Assembly (NCBI GenBank): GCA_964526675.1
Contig: CAZGLY010000068.1
Location: forward strand, 1 to 11,382
Direction: 5' to 3'
Source of the DNA: CAZADA01 sp964526675
Lineage (GTDB): Bacteria > Pseudomonadota > Alphaproteobacteria > Caulobacterales > Maricaulaceae
Length of the DNA: 11,382 nucleotides
A model generated the notes under the pieces. The model saw only the letters and a list, made by a program, of their open reading frames with translations, was not told the DNA's origin and searched no databases. Shown here piece by piece: positions 1-7,325 of the stretch (within the stretch, counting starts at the first letter, position 1; the number at the start of each line of letters is the position of its first letter). The position numbers were made by a program, and so were the translations under genes.

Positions 1-3000
1 GCTGCGTTGGCGTCGTCCGATCCGCCGAGCGGCGCGGCCAACCGCCAATGGCCGATGGCTGACGTTTCCGCCAGCAGGCCAGCGAAGCTATCAGTGGACG
101 GACTGCCGTCTTGAGACACTGGCGGGTCCGCCTCGACGGTTGCGGCCACGGCAAGCGCCGACGCCCCGCCAAACACGATCTGCTCCACGTCGACCAGGGT
201 GTCGACGCCGTCGTCGCCATCACTGGCGTCGGTGTCGGTGACCTCGAAGCGCCCGTCGCCGAGGTCTCGGATCTCGTAGCCGCTTTGGGCTCCTGCAAAC
301 ACGGCCGTGTCCAAGCCGTCGCCGCCGTTGAGCGCGTCGTCGCCGGCGCCGCCGTAGAGAACATCTTGCCCTTGGCCGCCATTGAGCGTGTCGTCGCCGC
401 CGCCGCCAAAAAGCGTGTCGCCGCCGGCGCCCGCCGTCAGGTGATCAAGACCATCGGTCCCCATCAGCGTGTCGCCATCATCGCCAGCCGGGGACGTCCG
501 AAAACGATCCGCCGCGCCCGCGGCGTAGAGATCAGCCATGTCCTGCTGCGCGAGCCGCTCGCCGAACACGGTGAAATGGGCGATCTGTCCATCGAAGTAA
601 TCGCCCAAATTGTTGGCCGTCCCGTCGCCGCTCTTGTCCTGATTGGCGCCAAGCGTGAAGGGTTCGGCGTTGCCGGCCAGCGTGGTGACGTCGGCGTTGG
701 CCGCCACCTGCTGTCCGTTGACCGTGAGAGCCATGCCGTCCGCGCCCCACGAGTAGCCGACGTGAAACCACTCGCCCGCGCTGATCAATCCCGCGCTCGT
801 GGAGAGGTTCATGCTGGCGCTGTCGGTTTGATGGCGCACGGAGAGCGATCCGTCGTCCTCCAGCTCGATGCGGAGGTGGCCGCCGCCGTCGAACCCGCTT
901 GAGTCGCGTGACACGAGCACCTGGTCCGCCGCAAGGTTGTTGGCGTTGAACCAGACGCCCAGCGACCCTTCCGCCAGGTCGTAGCCGGCTGCGTGCGGGA
1001 TTTCGACGTAGTCGCCATCGCCATCGAGCGTGACGGCCTTGCCGCTAAGGGCCGCGTCGCCGCGCAAAAGGGCGGTGTTGGCGTTGGGCGTGAGGTCGGA
1101 TGCGCCGCCATTGTCGAAACCCAACGACCACTGCCCAGCGACCGTATGGGTTGCCGCGACTGCAGCAACGGCGCTCGCGTCGGGCGCGCTTGCAGGAAGG
1201 AGGGAGGACACCGCGGAGTCGATCGAGACAAGGCCGCCAGAGTCCGAAAACTGCAGAAACTCGATGTCGACCAGGGTGTCGCCGCCCTCGTCGCCATCGG
1301 CGGCGCTCAAGTCCGTGACGCGATAGTCGCCTGATGTCGTGCGGGCGATGAAGAAGTCGCTTTGTGCCCCGTTGAAGACCGCCACATCATCGCCGCTGCC
1401 GCCCTTCAGCCGGTCGTCGCCCACACCGCCCGAGAGGATGTCCGCGCCCGCGCCGCCGAAGAGAGCGTCGTCGCCGCCGCCGCCGGTGAGGGTGTTGTGT
1501 CCGCCGTCCCCGGTGATGGCGTCGTCGCCGGCGGAGCCGGTCACGTTTTCGATCCGCGTCAACGCCGAGGACGGTTCGCCGGAGGCTGAGGCGACGCCCG
1601 CCGCCAGATCGACGGTCACGCCGCCGTCGCCAACGGCTGAGAGCACGAGGGTGTCGACCCCCGCGCCGCCGTCGACGCGATCGCCAAGCGCGTTGACCAC
1701 AATTGTGTCGTCGCCGGCGAACGCGAAGATCGCGCTGGTGTCGGCGCCGCCGGAGAGAGACTCGGCGCCGTCTCCCCCGACGACCACAGACATGGTGCGT
1801 CCGTCGCCCTCAAACCGCAGGGCCTCAACGCCGGTCATCGTGTCTACCCCGTCACGGGCTGCGACCGTGTCGATGACGACGAGCGCGCCTTCGGCGTTTT
1901 GCGCAAACACATACGCCTCCGCGCGCCCCTGGAAGACGGCAGTGTCGTGGCCGGCGGCGCCGATGAGGTGGTCGTCGCCGAGCCCTCCAGCCAACACATC
2001 GTCGCCCAGGCTGCCGGTGATGATGTCGTTGCCGGTCCCGCCGGTGACGCTGAGTTCGCCGACGCCCTCGTCGGTAAACTGGACGCCGCCGGGCCCAAGC
2101 GCCAACGCCTCGGCCGTGTCCATCACGCTGATGGTCACCACGTCGGTGTGGCGGGCGCCGGCGGCGTCGATCACGGTGATGGTGACCGCGTGGCTGCTTT
2201 GGGTTTCAAAGTCCAGCTGAGCGCCCGAGGCGAGGCGCAGCTCGTCGCCAACGATCGCGAACAGGCCCGATGGATCCGCGGCGATCGCGTAGGTATGGCT
2301 GTCGCCGACGTCATCGTCGATGACCGCGAGTGTGGCGATCGCGCCGCCTGGTGCGGCGCTTTCGACAACAGAGCCGCTGGTGATGAGAAGCCCGCTCGGC
2401 CCGTCATTGGTGTTGGCGACGCTGAGCGAGAGCGTGGTCTGCGCGCTGGCGCCGCGCGTGTCGGTGGCGACGATCGTGACCGTGCTCGCGCCGACGTCGG
2501 CGTTCTGCGGCGCGCCGGTCAGAACGCCGGTCGCCGCGTCCACGCTGAGCCACGATGGCGCCCCAGACGCGAAGGCGAAGGTCAGCGTGTCGTCGGCGTC
2601 GACGTCGGTGAAGGCCCTCGAGGCGTCGAACACAAAGGGCGCGTCTTCGCTCGCCGTGACCGGGGCGAGCGCCGACGCCTCGGGGGCGGTGTTGGTTGTC
2701 TCGGTCGCTCCCGGCGCGTCGTCTGACGACGGGAACGGTTGGAAGAAGAGGGGGCCCGCGGCGTCTTGGCCGCCGTCGACGGGCTCGGTCGTCAGATTGG
2801 TTGGCGCAGCCTGATGTTGGGGGGCGTCCTCGCCCGCGTCGGCGCCGCTTCCGAGGCGGATGGCCCCATCCCCGAACGATGCGCCTCGCACCGACGGATC
2901 TTGCGCGGGGTCGGGGCGCGGGGGCGTCACGTCGCCGGCGCGAGCGGGCGGCGACGCCTCCGTCGCGGATGGGATCTCTTGGCCCATCGCGGCGCGCGCG

Positions 3001-3329
3001 TCGCGCGCCTCCTCCGCGGTCGGGGCGGCTGCATCGCTCGGCGCATCGATCTTGCGGGGGGGCAACGGCCCGCCCCCGCTCACTTGTCCAAGCGCCGGGT
3101 CGAAGGCGTGGTCGTGCGCGTCCCGGTCCGGGTCCGGCGCGGCGAACGAGCCCGTGATCACGTCGACCGGCGCGGCCACTCTTGAGCCCATATGGGCGCC
3201 GTGCATGGCCCCCGCGGCTTCGACCCGCCACATCACGCCGCCAAAATCGAGGCTCTCCAAGGTCGGGAGTTCGTGGCCCGCCGCTGTCTTCGCATGGTCC
3301 TTGGCGGAATGGAGCAGATGAGGAACCAT
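1..3329 (-). CDS. Large RTX/cadherin/LamG calcium-binding secreted protein, C-terminus beyond left edge
   Basis: The minus strand is open from an ATG at 3329 to the window edge, giving 1109 whole codons with the stop outside. Visible layout: residues 1-226 a low-complexity Ala/Pro/Asp-rich region with no Sec signal; about 227-309 and 314-405 cadherin-like domains; RTX nonapeptide blocks at about 431-466, 599-652 and 949-1011; a LamG-type jellyroll at about 728-935; and the start of a probable second LamG at about 1090. Each RTX block is followed by a similar beta-rich stretch ending in a DxLxDxE-like motif. I found no cysteine, as is usual for type I secretion substrates. The secretion signal should lie at the unseen C-terminus. 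Divergent ABC-ABC-HlyD genes are the likely exporter. Adhesion or a surface matrix role is inferred from the domains; no catalytic domain is seen so far. The ATG was chosen as the first Met before the domains; its ribosome site is weak. Confidence 0.9.
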   Translation of the reverse strand, partial: MVPHLLHSAKDHAKTAAGHELPTLESLDFGGVMWRVEAAGAMHGAHMGSRVAAPVDVITGSFAAPDPDRDAHDHAFDPALGQVSGGGPLPPRKIDAPSDAAAPTAEEARDARAAMGQEIPSATEASPPARAGDVTPPRPDPAQDPSVRGASFGDGAIRLGSGADAGEDAPQHQAAPTNLTTEPVDGGQDAAGPLFFQPFPSSDDAPGATETTNTAPEASALAPVTASEDAPFVFDASRAFTDVDADDTLTFAFASGAPSWLSVDAATGVLTGAPQNADVGASTVTIVATDTRGASAQTTLSLSVANTNDGPSGLLITSGSVVESAAPGGAIATLAVIDDDVGDSHTYAIAADPSGLFAIVGDELRLASGAQLDFETQSSHAVTITVIDAAGARHTDVVTISVMDTAEALALGPGGVQFTDEGVGELSVTGGTGNDIITGSLGDDVLAGGLGDDHLIGAAGHDTAVFQGRAEAYVFAQNAEGALVVIDTVAARDGVDTMTGVEALRFEGDGRTMSVVVGGDGAESLSGGADTSAIFAFAGDDTIVVNALGDRVDGGAGVDTLVLSAVGDGGVTVDLAAGVASASGEPSSALTRIENVTGSAGDDAITGDGGHNTLTGGGGDDALFGGAGADILSGGVGDDRLKGGSGDDVAVFNGAQSDFFIARTTSGDYRVTDLSAADGDEGGDTLVDIEFLQFSDSGGLVSIDSAVSSLLPASAPDASAVAAVAATHTVAGQWSLGFDNGGASDLTPNANTALLRGDAALSGKAVTLDGDGDYVEIPHAAGYDLAEGSLGVWFNANNLAADQVLVSRDSSGFDGGGHLRIELEDDGSLSVRHQTDSASMNLSTSAGLISAGEWFHVGYSWGADGMALTVNGQQVAANADVTTLAGNAEPFTLGANQDKSGDGTANNLGDYFDGQIAHFTVFGERLAQQDMADLYAAGAADRFRTSPAGDDGDTLMGTDGLDHLTAGAGGDTLFGGGGDDTLNGGQGQDVLYGGAGDDALNGGDGLDTAVFAGAQSGYEIRDLGDGRFEVTDTDASDGDDGVDTLVDVEQIVFGGASALAVAATVEADPPVSQDGSPSTDSFAGLLAETSAIGHWRLAAPLGGSDDANA
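297..485 (-). repeat. RTX nonapeptide block 3 (7 repeats)
   Basis: Seven units fill exactly 63 codons: GDDGDTLMG, TDGLDHLTA, GAGGDTLFG, GGGDDTLNG, GQGQDVLYG, GAGDDALNG and GDGLDTAVF. It is the longest of the three blocks and follows the LamG domain. The downstream strand-rich stretch (YEIRDLGDGRFEVTD, then DTLVDVEQIVF) closely resembles the one after block 2. Confidence 0.93.
525..1150 (-). other. LamG/concanavalin A-like jellyroll domain of the RTX protein
   Basis: Residues about 728-935 show the LamG-like order: GQWSLGFDNGG, ALSGKAVTLDGDGDYVEIP, LGVWFNANN, the EWFHVGYSWGADGMALTVNG strands, and a final DYFDGQIAHFTVFGERL followed by an ADLYAAG helix. Domains of this fold often bind sugars or proteins, so this is the most likely ligand-binding part of the visible protein. 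The ligand cannot be read from the sequence. Confidence 0.85.
1374..1535 (-). repeat. RTX nonapeptide block 2 (6 repeats)
   Basis: Six units fill exactly 54 codons: SAGDDAITG, DGGHNTLTG, GGGDDALFG, GAGADILSG, GVGDDRLKG and GSGDDVAVF. The second unit has His-Asn in place of the usual Asp pair, so it may bind calcium poorly. A weaker, irregular RTX-like stretch (AGDDTIVVN and neighbours) lies before it, between blocks 1 and 2. Confidence 0.93.
1932..2039 (-). repeat. RTX nonapeptide block 1 (4 repeats)
   Basis: Four consecutive 9-residue units fill exactly 36 codons: GTGNDIITG, SLGDDVLAG, GLGDDHLIG and AAGHDTAVF. They fit GGxGxDxUx, the calcium-binding parallel beta-roll motif that folds only after export into a calcium-rich medium. 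The last unit ends in DTAVF, as do or nearly do the other two blocks. Confidence 0.93.
2115..2390 (-). other. Cadherin-like domain 2 of the RTX protein
   Basis: Residues about 314-405 show the cadherin hallmarks: an early V-E-S near the start, the LAVIDDDVGDSHTYAI strand with acidic calcium ligands, then LDFETQSSHAVTITVIDAAG. The LDFE and xVxD elements match the interdomain calcium-binding positions of cadherin repeats. It directly follows domain 1 and leads into the first RTX block, so it probably extends the stalk. Limits are approximate. Confidence 0.8.
2403..2651 (-). other. Cadherin-like (CADG/Ig-fold) domain 1 of the RTX protein
   Basis: Residues about 227-309 begin with SEDAPFVFD and carry FTDVDADDTLTF, then PSWLSVDAATGVLTG, and end in TNDGP. 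This is the familiar pattern of dystroglycan-type cadherin or He_PIG-like Ig modules in large bacterial surface proteins. The acidic DVDADD stretch is a likely calcium site. Such modules usually act as rigid spacers. Domain limits are estimated by eye. Confidence 0.8.
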
Positions 3330-3477
3330 GGAATGCGCCCCGAAAACCCACACTGAAATGAAATGCAAACCTAAACGACGAAGGTTTTTTTGAAAACTCG
3401 ATCATATTCTTTTGGTAAATAAAGAGCGACCGCACACCTTTAGTGGAAAATTATTGAAACTGTGCGACGCCGACAGC
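3330..3477. promoter_or_regulatory. AT-rich divergent promoter region between RTX gene and exporter operon
   Basis: This stretch is clearly richer in A/T than both flanking genes and separates two divergent starts. On the plus strand TTGAAA at 3390-3395 could be a -35 element, with a poor -10 (GTAAAT, 3415-3420) at a 19-base gap. On the minus strand TATGAT (3406 to 3401) could be a -10, but I see no good -35. A run of seven T lies at 3385-3391. No clear operator palindrome is visible. One control region serving both substrate and exporter suggests shared regulation; individual elements are tentative. Confidence 0.5.
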
Positions 3478-5202
3478 ATGGCCGCGTCGACCTCGCCCAT
3501 CAGCCTCGATGCCGATTTGCGACCGTGGTTTCGCGGCGACGTCCTTCTGGCGACGGCCGCGGTGAACGTGCTTGGCTTGGCGCTGCCCCTGACGGTCCTA
3601 CACATCTACGACCGGGTGTTGAGCGGCGGTTCACGCGCGACGCTCACCTTTCTTGTGGTCATGGTGGTGGGGGCGTTGGCGCTCGAATGGTGCCTGCGAT
3701 CACTGCGCTCGCAGGTGATGGCGGCTCTGGCGTCGCGTTTTGAGCATCGGCTGTCGCTGCGCGTGTTCGCGGCGCTTGTGCAGAACCGGCAGCGCGACCA
3801 CGGCCTGGACAGCGCGGCGGTCCTCCAACGCTGTCGCGACGTGACGCTTCTGCGCGAGTTCTATTTTGGCCTGCCGATGCTGACGGCGTTGGATTTGCCC
3901 TTCGCCGCCGTGGCGTTGGGCGTCGTCGCCCACATGACCGGCTTGTTGACCGCGATTCCGGTGATCATCGTGCTGATCATCGTTGTGTTTATCACGGTGT
4001 TGTCGCGCTCCTTGGGCGAGAAGGCGATGCTGCAACAGCGCACGGACACCGCGCGCGTGCGTTTCGTCTATGAGATCCTGCGCGGCCTGCACACGGTGAA
4101 GGCGTTGGCGCTGGAAAGCCAGCTGCGCCGCCGTCACGAGAATCTGCAAGCGGCGTCGGCCTCCAGCGCCGAAGCGGTCACAAACCTCAACGGCTTTGGC
4201 CAGTCTGTGACAAGCTCCATTGCGTCGTCCGCCACGGCCTTAGTGGTTGTGGTGGGAGCGGGCGTCGCGGTCGCCGGCGACATCACCATCGGCGTGCTCG
4301 CTGCAACCTCCATGCTGGCGGGGCGTATGGTGACGCCGATCGCTCGAGCCGCGTCGTCATGGTCGCGCTACCACGTGGTGCATTGCGCGGAGAGAGACCT
4401 CCGCGACCTGATCGCGTCCCCGCCGAGCGGGCCGGCGCCCGCGGCCGCCGTTCACGACGTTGTCGTCACAGGGCATCTGGCGCTCTTGGGGGCCGATGTC
4501 GCCCACCCCGAGACGCCGTCGTTGTTGCTGCGCGGCGTGACGTTTATGGCCCCGGCGTGCTCCATGACGGCCATTGTCGGGGCGAGCGGGTCGGGAAAGT
4601 CCGTGCTGTTGGAAGTCCTCGCGGGCGAGCGGCCTCTCGCGGCGGGCGACTTGGTGATCGACGATGTCGCCGTGACCCCCGATCGGGTGGCGGGCTATCG
4701 GCGGCAAGCGTGCCTGATCACCGGCAACAAAGGGTTGTTCAGCGGCACGATCCTGCAGAACGTGACCATGTTGCGGGAAACCGAATTGCGGGCCGCGGCG
4801 GTGCGCGCGATCCAGGATGTGGGCCTCGACCGGTTTGTCGCCAAACTTCCCGACGGCCTGGACACGTCCTTCGAAGGCGGCGACGCCGGCCCCTTTCCCC
4901 CCGGAGTGACCCAACGCTTGCTGATCGCTCGCGCGCTGGTGAATCAGCCGCGCGTGATCCTGTTCGACGGCTCAAACGACGGGCTGGACTTCGAAAGCGA
5001 TCAGATTGTTCTGACGCTCCTGCAGCGGCTAAAGGCGCGGGCGACGATTATCCTTGTGTCGGAGCGGCCGTCCTACCTGAGGAGCTGCGACGCCCACTAT
5101 CGAATTCAGGACCACGCGCTGACCCGCATTTCCGTGGACGCCGCGATACCGGATCTCAGCCAAGATCATGGCCCCGCGCGCCGCTTGTGGGGGGGACAAT
5201 GA
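3478..5202 (+). CDS. Type I secretion ABC transporter subunit with degenerate ATPase
   Basis: A 574-residue inner-membrane ABC exporter half: a six-helix transmembrane domain (about 20-320) with the type I secretion-like LPLTVLHIYDRVL early on, then a nucleotide-binding domain. There is no N-terminal C39 or C39-like domain. Walker A is intact (GASGSGKS, 368-375), but the Q-loop Gln is Gly416, the signature LSGGQ reads FPPGV (473-477), Walker B Asp497 is followed by Gly498 instead of catalytic Glu, and the H-loop His is Glu529. It probably binds ATP but should not hydrolyse it at its own site, so it likely pairs with the next gene's product. ATG 3478 is preferred because the upstream bases are AT-rich promoter-like DNA; in-frame TTG codons at 3412 and 3454 are possible alternatives. 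No convincing ribosome site precedes the ATG. Its stop overlaps the next start by ATGA. Confidence 0.88.
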   Translation: MAASTSPISLDADLRPWFRGDVLLATAAVNVLGLALPLTVLHIYDRVLSGGSRATLTFLVVMVVGALALEWCLRSLRSQVMAALASRFEHRLSLRVFAALVQNRQRDHGLDSAAVLQRCRDVTLLREFYFGLPMLTALDLPFAAVALGVVAHMTGLLTAIPVIIVLIIVVFITVLSRSLGEKAMLQQRTDTARVRFVYEILRGLHTVKALALESQLRRRHENLQAASASSAEAVTNLNGFGQSVTSSIASSATALVVVVGAGVAVAGDITIGVLAATSMLAGRMVTPIARAASSWSRYHVVHCAERDLRDLIASPPSGPAPAAAVHDVVVTGHLALLGADVAHPETPSLLLRGVTFMAPACSMTAIVGASGSGKSVLLEVLAGERPLAAGDLVIDDVAVTPDRVAGYRRQACLITGNKGLFSGTILQNVTMLRETELRAAAVRAIQDVGLDRFVAKLPDGLDTSFEGGDAGPFPPGVTQRLLIARALVNQPRVILFDGSNDGLDFESDQIVLTLLQRLKARATIILVSERPSYLRSCDAHYRIQDHALTRISVDAAIPDLSQDHGPARRLWGGQ

Positions 5203-7325
5203 CCGCGTGCGAGGTCCGCGAGGTTGACGCAGACGCGTCGGACGCGCTGACGACGCGCGCGGCGCGCGCGCTGCTCGCAGCGGTGCTGAGGGAGCTTGGC
5301 GAGACCCCCGACCGCGAGGCGATCGCCCACAGACTGCCGCAGTTTCGGCCGGTCGTGTCTCTGGCGGATGTCCGCAACGCCCTTGTCGGGTTTGGCGTCA
5401 CGACGGTGGCTTTGCGAAACCCGCGGCGGTGGGATGGGATCCGCGCGACGCTCGTCTTGTATGAGCCGCCCGATGGCGGCGCCCCGCTGCTGGTGCGTTT
5501 GTCGGACGGGCGCACGCCCATGGTGTGGACTGGCGAGAACTTCGCGCCGGCCCCGCCTTGGCCGGCCTTCGCGCGGGGCCGCTGGTATGTGTTTCAGCGG
5601 GAGGTCGTCCAGAACCGTCGCGGGACGCCGCGCCAGTGGCTGTTCGACGTCTTAGGGCGTTTTCGATCCTATCTCTCGGGGCTGATGATCGTGTCGGCGA
5701 TGGTGAGCCTGTTGGCCATCGCCTCGCCCATCATCATCATGATCATCTACGATCGCGTGATCGGCCAGCGCTCGGCGGACGCCCTGCCCATGTTCGCCGC
5801 GGCGCTCGCTTTGCTCGCCGCAGCGGACTTCTTCTTCCGGAGCGTGAAGGTCCGCCTCCTGTCGCGTGTGGCGGCGCGGTTGGACTACATCATCGGCGTC
5901 AACGTGGTCGCGAAGCTGTTGCGCCTGCCGTCGGCGCGCATTGAGGGGGCGCCGGTCGCGGCTCAAGTGCAGCGCGTGCGCGACTTTGAAGCCTTGCGCG
6001 ACATCTTCACCGGTCCCGTCGCCGCGGCGGTCACGGAAGCGCCGTTCGTGATCCTCACGATTGCGGCTCTTGTCGTCATCGCCGGACCTTTGGCGGGCGC
6101 GCCGATCGTCGGCGGCCTCGCCTTGATGACGCTGCATTGGATTTTCGGGCGGGCCAACCGCGCTCTGGATCGCGACGCGGTCGAGAAACAAAACGCCGCG
6201 CGCGCCTTCGTGGCCGAGGCGGCGTCATTGCGCCGGGCGATCGAACGCAGCGACGCCTCGCGCGTGTGGGCGCAACGCTTCCGTTGGCTCTCCGCCCGCG
6301 CGGCGCAGGCCTCGGCCCGTCAAGCGGCGGCGGTCTTGAGCCTCGAGACCGCCTCCAGCGTCGTCATGAACGCCGCGGCGCTCGCCACCGTTGGTGGCGG
6401 CGCCCTCATGGTGATGGAGGGCGCGTTGACCGCCGGCGGCCTGATCGCGACGATGGCGTTGACTTGGAAACTGTTGGCGCCGCTGCAGGTCATCGCCAAC
6501 GCGGCGGGGCGCATCGCCCGGGTGCGCGCGGCCGCGACCCAGATCAACGCGTTCTTTGCGCTGCCCGAAGAACGCCAGCCCCGCAGCCTGTCCACCACAT
6601 CGGACCGCACGCCCGATTCGGTGAGTTTTGAGCGCGTGTCGTTCCGCTATCCGAACACGCGCGAGGCGGCGCTGGTCGGGCTGTCGTTCGCGGTTCAGCC
6701 GCGGGAGTTCTTCGCGATCGCCGGGCCGACCGGCTCCGGCAAGTCCACCATCGCGAACCTGATTATGCGCCTGCACGAGCCCATGAGCGGGGCGATTTTG
6801 CTCGGCGGCTCCAACATCCGGCAACTCTCCCATCACGAGCTGCGCCGATCGATCGGGTATGTTCCGCAAACCGATCACATCTTTAGCGGCGCCGTGCGCG
6901 ACAACGTCATGCTCGGCGATCCGACCCGCGAGTCCGACATGCTCGATTGGGCCGTCGAAATGTCGGGGCTCAACCGGGCGTTCGCGGCCACGGGCTACGA
7001 TCTCGACACGGTGATCGGGGGAGCGGCCGCCGAGCCTCCGCCGGCGAAAATCGTCCGCGCCATCACCTTCGCGCGCGCTTTGGTTCGCGACCCGTCCATC
7101 TTGATCATCGACGAGCCCGAGAAAGGCCTCGACCAGAGCGGCGCGGAAGCGTTCTTGAGTCTTCTGGCGATGGAGCTCGGCGAGCGCACGATCATCATCG
7201 TTTCCCACCGCCCGAGTTTCCTAAACAAAGCCGATCGCGGCGTCTTCATCGATCGCGGGGCGGTCGTGGCTGAGGGGACGGGCGCGCAGATCGCCGAACG
7301 AACCATGGTGAGGGTCGCCGCATGA
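5199..7325 (+). CDS. Type I secretion ABC transporter with C39-like N-terminal domain, catalytic partner
   Basis: A 708-residue exporter. Residues about 1-150 resemble the peptidase-dead C39-like domain of HlyB-type transporters (helical ALLAAVLRELGETPD start, then VRNALVGFGVTTVALR) and lack a catalytic Cys/His arrangement, so the domain probably docks substrate rather than cutting it. A six-helix membrane domain (about 155-460) contains ASPIIIMIIYDRVIG. The ATPase keeps Walker A (GPTGSGKST, 509-517), Q-loop Gln557, Walker B with catalytic Glu (IIDEP, Asp638-Glu639) and H-loop His670. The signature is lost: PPAKI at about 614-618 where LSGGQ belongs. These features complement the degenerate upstream subunit. 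The start is fixed by the ATGA overlap with the previous stop, and it ends in a second ATGA overlap with the HlyD gene. The same frame is open upstream to 4359, but that part lies inside the previous gene. Confidence 0.9.
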   Translation: MTACEVREVDADASDALTTRAARALLAAVLRELGETPDREAIAHRLPQFRPVVSLADVRNALVGFGVTTVALRNPRRWDGIRATLVLYEPPDGGAPLLVRLSDGRTPMVWTGENFAPAPPWPAFARGRWYVFQREVVQNRRGTPRQWLFDVLGRFRSYLSGLMIVSAMVSLLAIASPIIIMIIYDRVIGQRSADALPMFAAALALLAAADFFFRSVKVRLLSRVAARLDYIIGVNVVAKLLRLPSARIEGAPVAAQVQRVRDFEALRDIFTGPVAAAVTEAPFVILTIAALVVIAGPLAGAPIVGGLALMTLHWIFGRANRALDRDAVEKQNAARAFVAEAASLRRAIERSDASRVWAQRFRWLSARAAQASARQAAAVLSLETASSVVMNAAALATVGGGALMVMEGALTAGGLIATMALTWKLLAPLQVIANAAGRIARVRAAATQINAFFALPEERQPRSLSTTSDRTPDSVSFERVSFRYPNTREAALVGLSFAVQPREFFAIAGPTGSGKSTIANLIMRLHEPMSGAILLGGSNIRQLSHHELRRSIGYVPQTDHIFSGAVRDNVMLGDPTRESDMLDWAVEMSGLNRAFAATGYDLDTVIGGAAAEPPPAKIVRAITFARALVRDPSILIIDEPEKGLDQSGAEAFLSLLAMELGERTIIIVSHRPSFLNKADRGVFIDRGAVVAEGTGAQIAERTMVRVAA

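Noticed and set aside
1..1935. Repeated GC-rich units resembling a CRISPR or tandem DNA repeat
   Set aside because: The periodicity is 27 bases and stays in frame, which is fully explained by RTX nonapeptide codons.
111..2814. Several long plus-strand open frames antisense to the RTX gene
   Set aside because: Their translations are Arg/Ala/Val/Pro-rich with no recognisable domains and mirror the repeated RTX codons on the other strand. Open antisense frames are expected in GC-rich repeat genes.
2404..3435. 343-residue minus-strand open frame starting upstream of the RTX gene
   Set aside because: It is another frame over the RTX N-terminal region, becomes almost pure Arg/Gly/Ala, and has no domain; the frame starting at 3329 carries all cadherin, RTX and LamG motifs.
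3412..3477. TTG start at 3412 for the first ABC transporter
   Set aside because: The extra 22 residues come from AT-rich promoter-like DNA and have no ribosome site in front; ATG 3478 fits better, although TTG 3454 cannot be excluded.
4359..5198. Possible 280-residue N-terminal extension of the second ABC transporter
   Set aside because: This part lies inside the first ABC gene in another frame, is Arg-rich and featureless; the ATGA overlap at 5199 gives the natural start.
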